A stretch of DNA of 64,000 bases from Bacteroidales bacterium (GCA_035353855.1 DAOQAK010000011.1:1-64000); one strand, 5' to 3'. Numbered from the stretch's first letter, positions 27,859 to 37,954 are shown. The notes: generated by a model not told the origin, from the sequence alone. Program-made: numbers and translations.

Positions 27859-28830
27859 TTATTTTGAAAGTTCAAGCATTTTTAAAACCGGTATTCTTGC
27901 TTTATCCATTAATTCTTCCGGTAAAATAATTTCAGGTTGTTCATATTTCATGCAGATATAAAGTTTTTCCAAAGTATTTTTTTTCATGTGCGGACAATCA
28001 TTACATGAACAGGTTTCATCATTTGAAACAATTATAAATTCTTTTTCCGGTGATTCTTTTTTCATCTGATGAATTATTCCGGTTTCTGTTGCAACTATAA
28101 ATTTATTTGATTCATTTGTTTTTGTATAATTTAATAATGCAGTTGTAGAACCAATAAAATCAGCTATTTCAAGTATTGTTGCTTTACATTCTGGATGTGC
28201 AATAATTTTTGCACCAGGATTTTCTTTCTTTAAATTCAATACTCTTTCAACAGTAAGAATATCGTGTACTTCGCATGTTCCATTCCACAGAACCATATTT
28301 CTTCCTGTAATATTATTTATATATGAACCTAAATTTTTATCAGGACAAAAAACAATTTTTTGATCTTTTGGAATTTTTTCAATTATCTTAACTGCATTTC
28401 CAGAAGTACAAATAATATCCGACATTGCTTTAACTTCAGCAGAACAATTTATGTAAGAAATCACTAAATGATTAGGATAAGATTTTAAAAACTCTTTTAA
28501 ATCTTCCGGCTTACATGAATCGGCTAAAGAACATCCTGCAGTTAAATCGGGTAAAACAACTTTTTTATCCGGGTTTAAAATTTTTGCAGTTTCGGCCATA
28601 AAATGCACGCCGGCAAAAACAATCAACTCAGCATCATTTTCCTGGGCTTTTTTTGACAAAGCATAGCTGTCGCCAATAAAATCAGCTATATCCTGAATTT
28701 CCGGAACCTGGTAATAGTGAGCGAGTATAATCGCATTTTTTTCTTTTTTGATTTTTTTAATTTCGTTGCGAATATCTAAATTTTTATCAATGTCAATATT
28801 CAAGTATCCTATTTTATTTATTGAATTCAT
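27859..28830 (-). CDS. nadA: quinolinate synthase A
   Basis: 323 residues, the size of the NadA family. Recognisable parts are AIILAHYYQVPEIQDIADFI, the first cysteine region LTAGCSLADSC, YINCSAEVKAMSDIICTSGN, AHPECKATILEIADFIGST and the C-terminal CSCNDCPHMKKNTLEK. NadA condenses iminoaspartate with dihydroxyacetone phosphate to quinolinate using a [4Fe-4S] cluster, the second step of de novo NAD synthesis. nadB and nadC are not in the window. Confidence 0.96.
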   Translation of the reverse strand: MNSINKIGYLNIDIDKNLDIRNEIKKIKKEKNAIILAHYYQVPEIQDIADFIGDSYALSKKAQENDAELIVFAGVHFMAETAKILNPDKKVVLPDLTAGCSLADSCKPEDLKEFLKSYPNHLVISYINCSAEVKAMSDIICTSGNAVKIIEKIPKDQKIVFCPDKNLGSYINNITGRNMVLWNGTCEVHDILTVERVLNLKKENPGAKIIAHPECKATILEIADFIGSTTALLNYTKTNESNKFIVATETGIIHQMKKESPEKEFIIVSNDETCSCNDCPHMKKNTLEKLYICMKYEQPEIILPEELMDKARIPVLKMLELSK

Positions 28831-29366
28831 AAAAAGTATTATAATTAAGTTTTATATATTTTATGTTATATTAATATACCTGTTAGTTATGTTGAAAAAA
28901 TATTTTTAAAAAATTGATAGAATATTTTATTAAAACATATTAACAAATTTAATAAAAATAGAATTATTTAAATAATTCATTTTTAATATTTTGATATTTT
29001 ATTAACAATGATGTAAAAATTAATAAGTTTAATAAATAACAGAAAAAAAATTAAAAATAGCTGTTAGAATTTTGTTTGATTTATATAAAAAGATTTTAAA
29101 ACTAAATTTGATTTATTCATGAAAAAAAATAAGAGAATAAAAAAACAGATTTCAAACCTTTTTAATTTTTTAATTAATAACAAAGTTATAATGTTATTAA
29201 CAAATATAATGTGAAAAAGTATTAAATACTGTAAAATAAACCGATTATGTAATATATACGGATAAAACAGATATTAATAAAGAATGTTTAATAAATTGTA
29301 AAAGAAACAAATATAGTGAGTACAGAATATTGGTATTTTTGTTTTGATTTTTAATTATTAACAAAT
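28831..29366. other. very AT-rich noncoding region between nadA and rpiB
   Basis: These 536 bases separate two divergent genes. Composition is extremely AT-rich, with many TTAATAAA, TTATTAAC and poly-A/T phrases. I see no ORF, RNA gene, DnaA-box cluster or long repeat. A possible -7 element TATTTTTG at 29334-29341 lies just before rpiB. Confidence 0.7.
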
Positions 29367-29807
29367 ATGGAAAAAATAAAAGAGATTGCAATAGGCAGCG
29401 ATCATGCAGGATTTATTTATAAAGAAAAAATAATTGAATTCTTAAAAGGACAAGGATATCTGGTAAATGATTTGGGATGTTATTCAGAAGCAAGTGTTGA
29501 TTATCCTGATTTTGTACATCCTGTAGCAATAATAGTTGAAGAGAATGTTAATACAAAAGGAATACTTATTTGTGGCAGCGGTAATGGTGTATGTATGACA
29601 GCCAATAAACATCAGAGCATACGAGCAGCATTATGCTGGAACGAAGAATTAGCAAAGCTTTCAAGGTTGCATAATGATGCTAATATAATATGTATTCCTG
29701 CCCGGTTCATTGATTTAGATTTAGCATTAAAGATGATTAATATTTTTCTTACTACTGATTTTGAAGGAGGAAGACATTTTAACAGGGTGAAAAAAATACC
29801 TTGTTAA
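29367..29807 (+). CDS. rpiB: ribose-5-phosphate isomerase B
   Basis: 146 residues. AIGSDHAGFIYKEKIIEFL at the N-terminus, the SVDYPDF phosphate-binding region, and ILICGSGNGVCMTANKHQ with the Cys of the RpiB active site are diagnostic. It interconverts ribose-5-phosphate and ribulose-5-phosphate. It heads a plus-strand run, with the LutB-like gene 56 bases downstream. Confidence 0.96.
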   Translation: MEKIKEIAIGSDHAGFIYKEKIIEFLKGQGYLVNDLGCYSEASVDYPDFVHPVAIIVEENVNTKGILICGSGNGVCMTANKHQSIRAALCWNEELAKLSRLHNDANIICIPARFIDLDLALKMINIFLTTDFEGGRHFNRVKKIPC

Positions 29808-29863
29808 ATAGATACCTATTATTAATTGAGTAATTTTGCATACATATAGAAAGAATAAAAAAA

Positions 29864-31246
29864 ATGTCAGATAAATATTTGAAATTTTTAAAAGATAGTG
29901 AAGAGAAGGCTTTTGATAAAAAGCACCGAAACATTATTAATTTCAATATTTCCAAATACGATACCGCAGTAGCAAAAGGGAAACTCCAATATCATGATAT
30001 TGAATTAGCAAAAAAAAGAGCAGCACACATTAAGCATAAAGCTATAAATAGTTTGGATGAATACCTTGTTGAATTTGAAGCAAATTTTATATTGCGCGGA
30101 GGGAAGATAATTTGGGCAGACACACAGGAAGAAGCAATAACTGAGATTATCAAAGTTTTAAAAAAATACGATGCAAGACATGTAGTAAAATCGAAATCGA
30201 TGATTACCGAAGAGATTGAGCTAAACAACCATTTGCAATCGCAGCACATTGAATCGCTTGAAACAGATTTAGGTGAATACATAGTACAATTAGCCGGTGA
30301 AAAGCCTTATCATATTATTACTCCGGCAATGCATAAATCGAAAGAAGATATTTCGGAATTATTTTTTCAGAAATTCGGATTCGGGAAAGAACATTCAGCA
30401 GAAGAGCTTACAGAGTTTGTAAGAAAATTATTGCGTGAAAAATTTGTTGGAGCCGATGTTGGAATAACAGGTGCTAACTTTCTTATTGCCGATATGGGCG
30501 CAATTGCCGTTACCGAGAATGAAGGCAATGCTTTGATGACGGTATCATTCCCAAAAGTTCATATTGCAATTTGCGGAGTTGAAAAAATTATTCCTTCTTT
30601 AAAAGATCTGGATTTATTCTGGCCGTTGCTTGCAACGCATGGAACAGGACAAAACGTTACAGCATACAACTCAATAATTTTCGGACCTAAGCAGGAAGGC
30701 GAAAGCGATGGGCCCGATGAAATGTATCTTGTAATATTGAACAACGGACGCGATAATGTTCTAGCGCTTGACGAACAACGCCGGGCTATGTCCTGTATCA
30801 AATGCGGAGCTTGCCTGAATGCTTGTCCTGTATATAAGAATATTGGAGGTTACACGTATAACACCACTTATAGTGGTCCTATAGGTTCGGTTATTACTCC
30901 GCATATGCGAGGGAAAGAAGAATTCAAGCATCTGAGTTATGCTTCATCACTTTGTGGAAAATGCAGCGAAATATGCCCGGTTATGATTAATCTTCACAAA
31001 CTTTTATTGTATAACAGGAGAGATTTTGTGAAAGAAAAATATGTTACCAGTTCTGAAAAAACAGTTATGTATTTTTGGAAGAAAGCCATGATGAGTCGTA
31101 AGTTAGTTGAGATGGCTACACCGGGAATGAAAAATTTATTACTGAAAAACTTTTTCGCAAAATCGTGGGGACCAAGAAGGACACTACCTGCAATAAGTCC
31201 GAAATCATTTAACAGGCTTTGGAAAGAACAACGAAGCCATAAATAA
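29864..31246 (+). CDS. lutB: LutB-like iron-sulfur oxidoreductase (LUD family)
   Basis: 460 residues. The N-terminal LUD domain (about 60-300) contains VGADVGITGANFLIADMGA and LLATHGTGQNVTAYNS. The C-terminal ferredoxin-like part has two cluster motifs, CIKCGACLNACPVY and CGKCSEICPVM. LutB forms an L-lactate oxidising complex with LutA and LutC. Neither partner is next to it here: rpiB is upstream and an asparaginase-like gene follows after 14 bases. The physiological role in this organism is inferred only from family. Confidence 0.88.
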   Translation: MSDKYLKFLKDSEEKAFDKKHRNIINFNISKYDTAVAKGKLQYHDIELAKKRAAHIKHKAINSLDEYLVEFEANFILRGGKIIWADTQEEAITEIIKVLKKYDARHVVKSKSMITEEIELNNHLQSQHIESLETDLGEYIVQLAGEKPYHIITPAMHKSKEDISELFFQKFGFGKEHSAEELTEFVRKLLREKFVGADVGITGANFLIADMGAIAVTENEGNALMTVSFPKVHIAICGVEKIIPSLKDLDLFWPLLATHGTGQNVTAYNSIIFGPKQEGESDGPDEMYLVILNNGRDNVLALDEQRRAMSCIKCGACLNACPVYKNIGGYTYNTTYSGPIGSVITPHMRGKEEFKHLSYASSLCGKCSEICPVMINLHKLLLYNRRDFVKEKYVTSSEKTVMYFWKKAMMSRKLVEMATPGMKNLLLKNFFAKSWGPRRTLPAISPKSFNRLWKEQRSHK

Positions 31247-31260
31247 TTTTATATTTTTCT

Positions 31261-31761
31261 ATGAAAATATTGTTTATACAAACCGGCGGGACAATTGATA
31301 AAGATTATCCTCAAGGCCCCGGGGCTTATGCTTTTCAAATACTTGAACCGGCTGTAAAAAATATTTTGGAAAAAATAAATCCCACATTTGAATACAAAAT
31401 AATATCGATGTTTCGCAAGGATAGCAACGATATTACCGATAACGACAGAAAAAAATTATCAGACTTTTGTAAAAAAACAACTTTCGAAAAAATAATTATA
31501 ACTCACGGAACCGACACTATTATTGAAACAGCGAAGTTTTTGTCTGTTATAAAAAATAAAACTATAATTCTTACCGGGGCATTTCGTCCGGAAAAATTAA
31601 AAATATCGGATGCCGATTTTAATATTGGTTTTGCATTAGGTGCGCTGAATAATGCGCCAAACGGGGTTTATATAGCTATGCAGGGGAAATTATTTTTAAA
31701 CGATAATGTTGTCAGAAATAAAAATGGTGTTTATGAAGAAAGAAAGAGAAACAGGAAATAA
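31261..31761 (+). CDS. short asparaginase-domain protein (N-terminal domain only)
   Basis: 166 residues, about half of a type I/II L-asparaginase. The first catalytic triplet is present as QTGGTIDKDY and the second as ITHGTDTIIETA; the central strand ILTGAFRPEK also matches. The C-terminal domain of full asparaginases is missing, and the next gene begins inside its 3' end. Short stand-alone asparaginase-like proteins do occur in Bacteroidota, so this may be complete and functional; alternatively it is an old truncation. The substrate is unknown. Confidence 0.75.
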   Translation: MKILFIQTGGTIDKDYPQGPGAYAFQILEPAVKNILEKINPTFEYKIISMFRKDSNDITDNDRKKLSDFCKKTTFEKIIITHGTDTIIETAKFLSVIKNKTIILTGAFRPEKLKISDADFNIGFALGALNNAPNGVYIAMQGKLFLNDNVVRNKNGVYEERKRNRK

Positions 31762-32566
31762 ATTCAAACCTTCGGGAGAAAGAGATTTTAAAAAGCCTTT
31801 CAGAAGAAAAGAAAAAAAATCTTCAGGTAGCGTTAAAAAATCAGAAGACTCAGATTTGGTTCGTTTGAATAAATATATTGCCAATGCAGGTATTTGCTCA
31901 AGGCGTGAAGCCGATACACTTATCGAAAGTGGCGCTGTTTCAGTGAATGGGAAAATTGTAACACAACTAGGGACAAAAGTCTCAAAAGATGATGTTGTGC
32001 AGTTTGGCGGAGAGACTTTGAAACGTGAAAGAATGGTTTATGTTTTATTGAATAAGCCTAAAGATTATATCACAACACTTGATGACCCCGAAGGAAGAAA
32101 AACAGTAATGGCTTTGGTGCAAAGAGCATGTAAAGAGCGTATATATCCTGTAGGCCGTCTCGACAGGGCTACAACAGGTTTGTTGCTTTTGACCAATGAC
32201 GGCGAAATGGCGAAAAAACTGATGCATCCCAAACATGGTGTCAAAAAAATATATCACGTAGAAGTGGATAAAAATTTCCAACCGGCCGATTTTGAAAAAA
32301 TCAGTAAAGGAATTGAACTGGAAGACGGCATTGCCTACGTTGATGAGATTGCCTATGATGGCGATGGTTCTGACAAAAAAAGCTTAGGTGTTGAATTGCA
32401 CATCGGAAAAAACAGGATCGTAAGAAGAATTTTTGAAAGCCTGGGTTATAGGGTTGTAAAGCTCGACAGGGTATATTATGCAGGCTTGACAAAAAAAGAT
32501 TTGCCACGCGGTAAATGGCGTTTTCTTTCGCAAATGGAAATAAATATGTTGAAAATGATTTCTTAA
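31733..32566 (+). CDS. rluB: 23S rRNA pseudouridine synthase (RluB/RsuA family)
   Basis: 277 residues. A lysine-rich N-terminal extension (about 1-40) is followed by an S4 RNA-binding domain (VRLNKYIANAGICSRREADT) and a pseudouridine synthase core with the catalytic Asp in GRLDRATTGLLLLTNDGE and the RRIFESLGYRVVKLDR signature. It probably isomerises one uridine of rRNA, but RluB, RluE, RluF and RsuA cannot be separated with certainty by eye. I chose the ATG at 31733 over one at 31706 because the shorter overlap (29 bases) with the asparaginase-like gene still keeps the basic extension. Confidence 0.9.
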   Translation: MKKERETGNKFKPSGERDFKKPFRRKEKKSSGSVKKSEDSDLVRLNKYIANAGICSRREADTLIESGAVSVNGKIVTQLGTKVSKDDVVQFGGETLKRERMVYVLLNKPKDYITTLDDPEGRKTVMALVQRACKERIYPVGRLDRATTGLLLLTNDGEMAKKLMHPKHGVKKIYHVEVDKNFQPADFEKISKGIELEDGIAYVDEIAYDGDGSDKKSLGVELHIGKNRIVRRIFESLGYRVVKLDRVYYAGLTKKDLPRGKWRFLSQMEINMLKMIS

Positions 32567-32605
32567 AATATAATTTTTCCCTTTATAAATCCGTTATAGC
32601 ATTTA

Positions 32606-35260
32606 ATGGAAACTACACCCGAAATACAAAAACCTGAAAAGAAAAATAAAGCATGGAGAATAATTAAAAAAATCCTTCTCACAATAGTTATCTTATTTTT
32701 ACTTTTAATTGGCACAGCGGTAACGATACTTTATTTCTATGAAGATTCGATCAAAAAAATTATTGTCGACAATATCAACAAACAATTAAATACCGAAATC
32801 CAGGTAAAAGAAATTGATCTTACGTTGTTTAAAAAATTCCCTAATGTTTCATTGGTGTTTACAGATGTAATAGCTAAAGATGCCATAAAATCTACTAATA
32901 AAGGCAATCTCCTGAAAGCTAAAAATGTTTATTTGCAATTCAGTTTCTGGGACTTATGGTATAAAAATTATAAGATAAAAAAGATAGAAGCCGAAAATGG
33001 AATTATAAACATTGTTACTTATAAAGATGGTTCTGTAAACTATCATTTCTGGAAAAACGATACTACGGCAAAAAGCGAATCATTCTCGTTCGATTTACAA
33101 AAAGTAATTTTGAAAAACATGGCTATCCGCTACTGCGATTTCAAACTGAACCAGAATTATATGGGTGCTACCAACAACCTGGTTTTGAGCGGAAAATTCA
33201 GCAGCGATAAATTTACCATGTTTGCCAATGGTAACATGCTGATGAATTATGTAAACATTTCGGGAATTAAGTTCATCCCGGGGAAAAACATAAATATCAG
33301 TCTGAAGCTTGATGTTGACCAAAGTACCGATGTTTACAAATTTACGGATAGTAAACTATTGATGGGCAACATGAGTTTTGATGTAAACGGTAATGTGATA
33401 AACAGCGAAAATAAAGGCTTTGTGAATTTATCAGTAACAGGAGCCAAAACAGAACTGCAATCGTTCATAAAAGAGCTGCCTTATGAATACCGCAAATATT
33501 TTGAGAAGTATAAAGTTGAAGGTGATTTTTATTTTAACACTAACATTAAAGGTTCGTACTTAGGCGAAAGTTTTCCGGGAGTTAAAGTTTCGTTTGGAAT
33601 AAAAAATGGGAATATCATTTTAAAAGAATCAGATATTGCGCTTAAGAATGTTAATATGTCGGGGACTTATTCTAGCGGAGCCTCATCAAGCCTTGTAAAT
33701 TCGGAATTGAATATCAATAATTTCTCTTCAACATTGAAATCGGGAAATATAAAAGGCAATATCAAAATCAAAAACTTTTTAAAACCCGAGATCGAAATGC
33801 TGGTTGATGCCAATATGGATTTGCAGGAAATGCAGGAATTCCTGAAGGTTGATACTATCACTTCATTAAAAGGAAAAGTTAATATGAGCGCATCGTTCAA
33901 AGGAAAAGTAAATTCAGAAAAAGGTTTTGAAGTAAAAGACTTTATTGCCAGCAACGCCGAAGGAAAGCTTACTGTAACCGGTGGCGAACTTTCAATAAAA
34001 AATGACCCGCGTAATTATAAGAATATTGAAGGAAAATTTGAGTTCAGTAATAATGATATTATTGTTAACGAGCTCAACATGCTCATCAATCAAAGTGATT
34101 TCAAACTGAAAGGATATTTTAAAAATTTATTATCGTTTATTTTTCTCGATGATCAAAAACTTTTGATTGATGCAAATTTAGTTTCCGAAAAAACGGAACT
34201 CGACGATTTGCTTCAATACGGCACTTCGAGTGATACAAGCTATCGCCTTGTATTCCCCGAAAAAATAGAATGCAAGCTGGATATAGATATCAACAAACTT
34301 ACATTCAGAAAATTTACCGCCACAAATATTTCAGGAAAAGTAAAGTTGAAAAACAAACAATTGCATGCCGACCCGCTTGAATTCAATTCGGTGGATGGCA
34401 GTGTTGACGGGGAAGTACTGGTTGACGGTTCGCAGAAAGGGCAATTACTTATCAGTTGCGAAGCTGAACTGAAAGATATGAACATTAAAAAACTTTTTTA
34501 TGAGTTTGGAAATTTCGGGCAGAACAGTATGAAGGATGAAAACCTTGAAGGAACTGCCACTGCCGATGTTCGCTTTGCAGGTGTATGGAGCGATTACCTG
34601 AAACCGGTAATGGATAAGATGTATGCCAAATCGGATATTGTGATTGAAAAAGGACGATTGCTGAATTATGCGCCAATGCAGGGTTTGTCGCGATTCTTAA
34701 AAATGAGCGATCTGAATGATGTAAAATTTTCAACGCTTCATAACCAGATTGAAATTAAAAACAGGACCATTCATATTCCCGCAATGGAAATAAAATCGAG
34801 CGCTATTGATATTATCGCTTCGGGCGAACATACTTTTGATAATGTGATTAATTATCACATTCAGGTAAAACTCTCTGATATAATGGCGCAGAAAGCCAAA
34901 AAAGCAAAACCCGAAAACGAAGAATTTGGAGTTGTTGAAGATGATGGGCTGGGAAAAACTTCTTTATTTATTTTAGTTACCGGAACGGTTGATAATCCCG
35001 TGTATAAATACGATGGCAAGGGTGTGAAAGCAAAGATTGTTGTAAATTATGTTAAAGAAAAAGAAAACCTAAAATCCATACTGAATGAGGAATTCGGCTG
35101 GTTTAAAAAAGATTCTGCCGTTATAAAAAACAAAGAAGAAAATAAAAACAAGCCCGAACTAAAACCCAAGAAAAATAAAAATGAAAGCAACCTTGAAAAG
35201 CAAGAGAACGGAAATTTCGTTATTGAATGGGATGAGGATAGTCCCGGAAAGGGGGATTAG
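32606..35260 (+). CDS. AsmA-family envelope protein
   Basis: 884 residues. One N-terminal transmembrane helix (about 18-45) is followed by a long beta-rich body of the AsmA type (early signature IVDNINKQLNTEIQVKEIDL, C-terminal region SALDI-like SSAIDIIASGEHTFDN) and a charged Lys/Glu tail. AsmA-like proteins sit in the inner membrane facing the periplasm and are now linked to lipid transport between membranes. It is 39 bases downstream of the pseudouridine synthase gene and closes the plus-strand run. Confidence 0.8.
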   Translation: METTPEIQKPEKKNKAWRIIKKILLTIVILFLLLIGTAVTILYFYEDSIKKIIVDNINKQLNTEIQVKEIDLTLFKKFPNVSLVFTDVIAKDAIKSTNKGNLLKAKNVYLQFSFWDLWYKNYKIKKIEAENGIINIVTYKDGSVNYHFWKNDTTAKSESFSFDLQKVILKNMAIRYCDFKLNQNYMGATNNLVLSGKFSSDKFTMFANGNMLMNYVNISGIKFIPGKNINISLKLDVDQSTDVYKFTDSKLLMGNMSFDVNGNVINSENKGFVNLSVTGAKTELQSFIKELPYEYRKYFEKYKVEGDFYFNTNIKGSYLGESFPGVKVSFGIKNGNIILKESDIALKNVNMSGTYSSGASSSLVNSELNINNFSSTLKSGNIKGNIKIKNFLKPEIEMLVDANMDLQEMQEFLKVDTITSLKGKVNMSASFKGKVNSEKGFEVKDFIASNAEGKLTVTGGELSIKNDPRNYKNIEGKFEFSNNDIIVNELNMLINQSDFKLKGYFKNLLSFIFLDDQKLLIDANLVSEKTELDDLLQYGTSSDTSYRLVFPEKIECKLDIDINKLTFRKFTATNISGKVKLKNKQLHADPLEFNSVDGSVDGEVLVDGSQKGQLLISCEAELKDMNIKKLFYEFGNFGQNSMKDENLEGTATADVRFAGVWSDYLKPVMDKMYAKSDIVIEKGRLLNYAPMQGLSRFLKMSDLNDVKFSTLHNQIEIKNRTIHIPAMEIKSSAIDIIASGEHTFDNVINYHIQVKLSDIMAQKAKKAKPENEEFGVVEDDGLGKTSLFILVTGTVDNPVYKYDGKGVKAKIVVNYVKEKENLKSILNEEFGWFKKDSAVIKNKEENKNKPELKPKKNKNESNLEKQENGNFVIEWDEDSPGKGD

Positions 35261-35386
35261 TAGCAAGACACAAGTAGTAAGTCGTAAGATTCAAGTCTTA
35301 AATCGTAAGAGAATTTTTGCGGCTTAGCGTTCGCTGCTATGAACCATTTGAGAAATTAATAGAGATCGTTTATAAAATTGACTAAT

Positions 35387-36205
35387 TTATTCTTTATCTT
35401 TTTTATCTTCTTTAAGCATTTTTCTATGTCCTTCTTTCAATTCTTTTTTTACGTCAGAAAGGCGTTTTTCTATAGGCAAATTTTCAGGATTTTTCCCAAC
35501 ATTTTTTTGAATAATTTCTCTAACCTCTCTTCCAACTTGAAAATGTGTTTGTTCTAAATTCGATTGACCAGTAATTCCTTTATTTTTAATTCTTTCTTCT
35601 GCTTGTGTAACTCTAAATAAGTTCGCGGCTAATTCAGTTCGTCCCATATAATCCATTAATTTTCCTTTTTTAACTCCACGTTTTTTTTCTAGTTGCCAAG
35701 AAGGCATATTATACATTCCTACATATCCTGCATTTTGAAATTTGGCAAAATTTTCTATACCAAATTCTTTTACTACCGAAGCTAAAGATTTATTGCCTTC
35801 AGTTAATTCCTCTCTAATTAATAATCTTTCAATTTGGTCATTATTTTGAATATAGAGCTCAAATTTTCTTGTTTGCTGAGCAAAATATACTTGTGCTTGA
35901 GCGACCTCAACTTTTTTAGGATCGCCATTCATTACTGCAATATAACAAGCAAATCTTGTTAATTTAAAATCTTGCTTTTTTTGTCCATCAATTTCTCTCT
36001 GAAAAGCAATTATATTTTCGTAATGAGGAATATTTAATGAAACAAAAGCTTTTGTTGCTCTATCCAATACATTTTGAAAAGACTTCATATCTTTATAGCC
36101 GAGCATCATCATTAAGTCTGATGCCCACCAATATGTAGTTCCATTCTCGTTTTTAAAGTCTTCGAATGATAATAAATTACCACTTGTGTTTTGTATATCG
36201 TTCAT
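35387..36205 (-). CDS. dinD: DinD-like DNA-damage-inducible protein, second paralogue
   Basis: 272 residues. It has the same layout as the gene at 74-913: an N-terminal BRO-N-like part (WWASDLMMMLGYKDMKSFQNV), the stretch KLTRFACYIAVMNGDPKKVE, the pattern AQAQVYFAQQTRKFEL and a Lys-rich C-terminus (MLKEDKKDKE). Only the core is alike between the two, so they are old paralogues or separate acquisitions. It is flanked by noncoding DNA on both sides and transcribed alone. Confidence 0.85.
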   Translation of the reverse strand: MNDIQNTSGNLLSFEDFKNENGTTYWWASDLMMMLGYKDMKSFQNVLDRATKAFVSLNIPHYENIIAFQREIDGQKKQDFKLTRFACYIAVMNGDPKKVEVAQAQVYFAQQTRKFELYIQNNDQIERLLIREELTEGNKSLASVVKEFGIENFAKFQNAGYVGMYNMPSWQLEKKRGVKKGKLMDYMGRTELAANLFRVTQAEERIKNKGITGQSNLEQTHFQVGREVREIIQKNVGKNPENLPIEKRLSDVKKELKEGHRKMLKEDKKDKE

Positions 36206-36295
36206 TTGAAATGAGTAATTAAGAAATCAAATTTACAAAAAATATTATAATTAAGTGGAAACAGTTGATATATAAATGTATAATTTTTTTAAACA

Positions 36296-37939
36296 CTATT
36301 TATTTTTTCCCACGTCAATTACTTTCAAATCTATTTTATCAAGCAATTTATAAACAGGATAAGGGTTGTAGCTGTCGCCCCATTGCGGAACCAAGTATTT
36401 ATCAAAATAATTCCAATACACCATGCCATCTTCCACCTGTGGCTCTAATAGGTAGGCTGCAATATTTGCTAGTGGCTGCGCGGTACGTACAACATAAGTT
36501 CCGGCATTAAAAAATATATTTTCCATTTTTGTGTTGCCGGTCATGGTGTTGGTGTAATGTCCCTGGTTCAGTCGTGGCGAGGGTTTTAAGTCGCTTATCA
36601 CAAACGATTCAACATTTAATGTACATGTGTCTTTCAGCTTTTCAATCTTAATTCCATGCAACAAAAGCAAATCGATGCAATCCCTGTCAAACGTGTTAAT
36701 GATATATGCATACGGAAATTTTACACTTGTCTTCGGGAAATATTCTGCAAGATAAGGAACAGTAACAGTTCGCTTGCGGTCGGTTTTTATGTAAGGCATA
36801 TAGCTATTTTCGTTATAACCCGAATCAACTTCAAATGCTTTGATGGTAATTTTTTCGGGAGTAGGCAGGCAGTTGAAGGTAACAGCAAACGAATCGGTTT
36901 TCAATGGATTCAATCCGCGCTGAATTATTTTTGCATCCGAAGAATCGATAAGCATGTTGATGGCTTTGCTGTTTGCCGCAACATAATCAAGTATCGACCA
37001 CAACAAATTATAACAACCATACACTCTTGTTTTGAAATCGGCATAAACATAATTTTCATTTAATATCGAAAGACGGTTTCGCAAGCCAACATAGTTTGTC
37101 AGGTATCTTGGTTCAAAAGCGTACGATACCCATCCTTTTTCGAGGCGCATCAAATCTACAAATTCGCCATAGAAACAATTTTCAGTTGCGTATTTTTTAT
37201 TCAGAGTTTTCGAAACAGCGGGCATCATTTTATCGCGCATGAAATTAATAAGAGTCCTGTCGGTATTGGCATTCATCATCCATGTGAAAGTTACAGGCTC
37301 TTCGTGGTACGAACCGTTGGTAGTGTGACAGTCAACAAATACAGCGGGGTCCCATTTATTTAAAACAGTTGTCAGTAATGCCTGCATTTCTGGCGATTCA
37401 GCTTTTAATGCATCGCGGTTAATGTCGAGCATTTGTCCGTTATATCTTATTCCAACACCATTCTTCGGTCCGTTCTGACTCTTTCGGTTTTTAGTACTTA
37501 TTTTTTGATTTCCATCGGGATTAAAATTCGGACAGATAAGCAAAACAATATTTTTAAAAATTTCTTCGTTTTTCTTTTCAAGTAAATCACGCGCCAGCAT
37601 TAATGTTGCTTCTTTTCCTTCCACTTCGCCGGCATGAATATTCGCCTGGATATAAACCACGGTTCGCCCGTCCTTCACAAACTTGTTATCTTTTACAACA
37701 GGCAATGGGTTTGCAATTACAAGCAAAGGCACTTCATAATCTTCGGTTGATGTGATGAATTTTTCTACAGAAATATTTTTCGAAATTGTTTTCAGTTGTT
37801 CGATGAATGAAATCACATCTTCATTCTTCGATGTAGATTCGAAGTTTGTTTTTTCAGCAATTGTTTGAAGCTTAACTTGTGCCTGCGCAGAGTACATGAT
37901 AAATACAAAACTTATCAGAAAGAAATATTTTGTTTTCAT
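36296..37939 (-). CDS. secreted M14-family zinc carboxypeptidase
   Basis: 547 residues. A signal peptide (ending near SAQAQ) is followed by an M14 core. The first zinc pair is visible as HAGEVEGKEA (HxxE), the third ligand as FVDCHTTNGSYHEEP, and RLSILNENYVYADFKTRV contains a likely catalytic Glu. Family enzymes remove C-terminal amino acids or act on cell-wall peptides; the substrate is unknown. The C-terminal 200 residues have no T9SS signature that I can recognise. It lies 15 bases downstream of the small secreted protein gene at 37955-38509. Confidence 0.85.
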   Translation of the reverse strand: MKTKYFFLISFVFIMYSAQAQVKLQTIAEKTNFESTSKNEDVISFIEQLKTISKNISVEKFITSTEDYEVPLLVIANPLPVVKDNKFVKDGRTVVYIQANIHAGEVEGKEATLMLARDLLEKKNEEIFKNIVLLICPNFNPDGNQKISTKNRKSQNGPKNGVGIRYNGQMLDINRDALKAESPEMQALLTTVLNKWDPAVFVDCHTTNGSYHEEPVTFTWMMNANTDRTLINFMRDKMMPAVSKTLNKKYATENCFYGEFVDLMRLEKGWVSYAFEPRYLTNYVGLRNRLSILNENYVYADFKTRVYGCYNLLWSILDYVAANSKAINMLIDSSDAKIIQRGLNPLKTDSFAVTFNCLPTPEKITIKAFEVDSGYNENSYMPYIKTDRKRTVTVPYLAEYFPKTSVKFPYAYIINTFDRDCIDLLLLHGIKIEKLKDTCTLNVESFVISDLKPSPRLNQGHYTNTMTGNTKMENIFFNAGTYVVRTAQPLANIAAYLLEPQVEDGMVYWNYFDKYLVPQWGDSYNPYPVYKLLDKIDLKVIDVGKNK

Positions 37940-37954
37940 ATTGATGGTAAATTT

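Noticed and set aside
28831..29366. Chromosomal replication origin in the AT-rich gap
   Set aside because: No DnaA-box cluster (TTATCCACA or its complement) could be seen and no dnaA or dnaN gene is adjacent. AT-richness alone is not enough.
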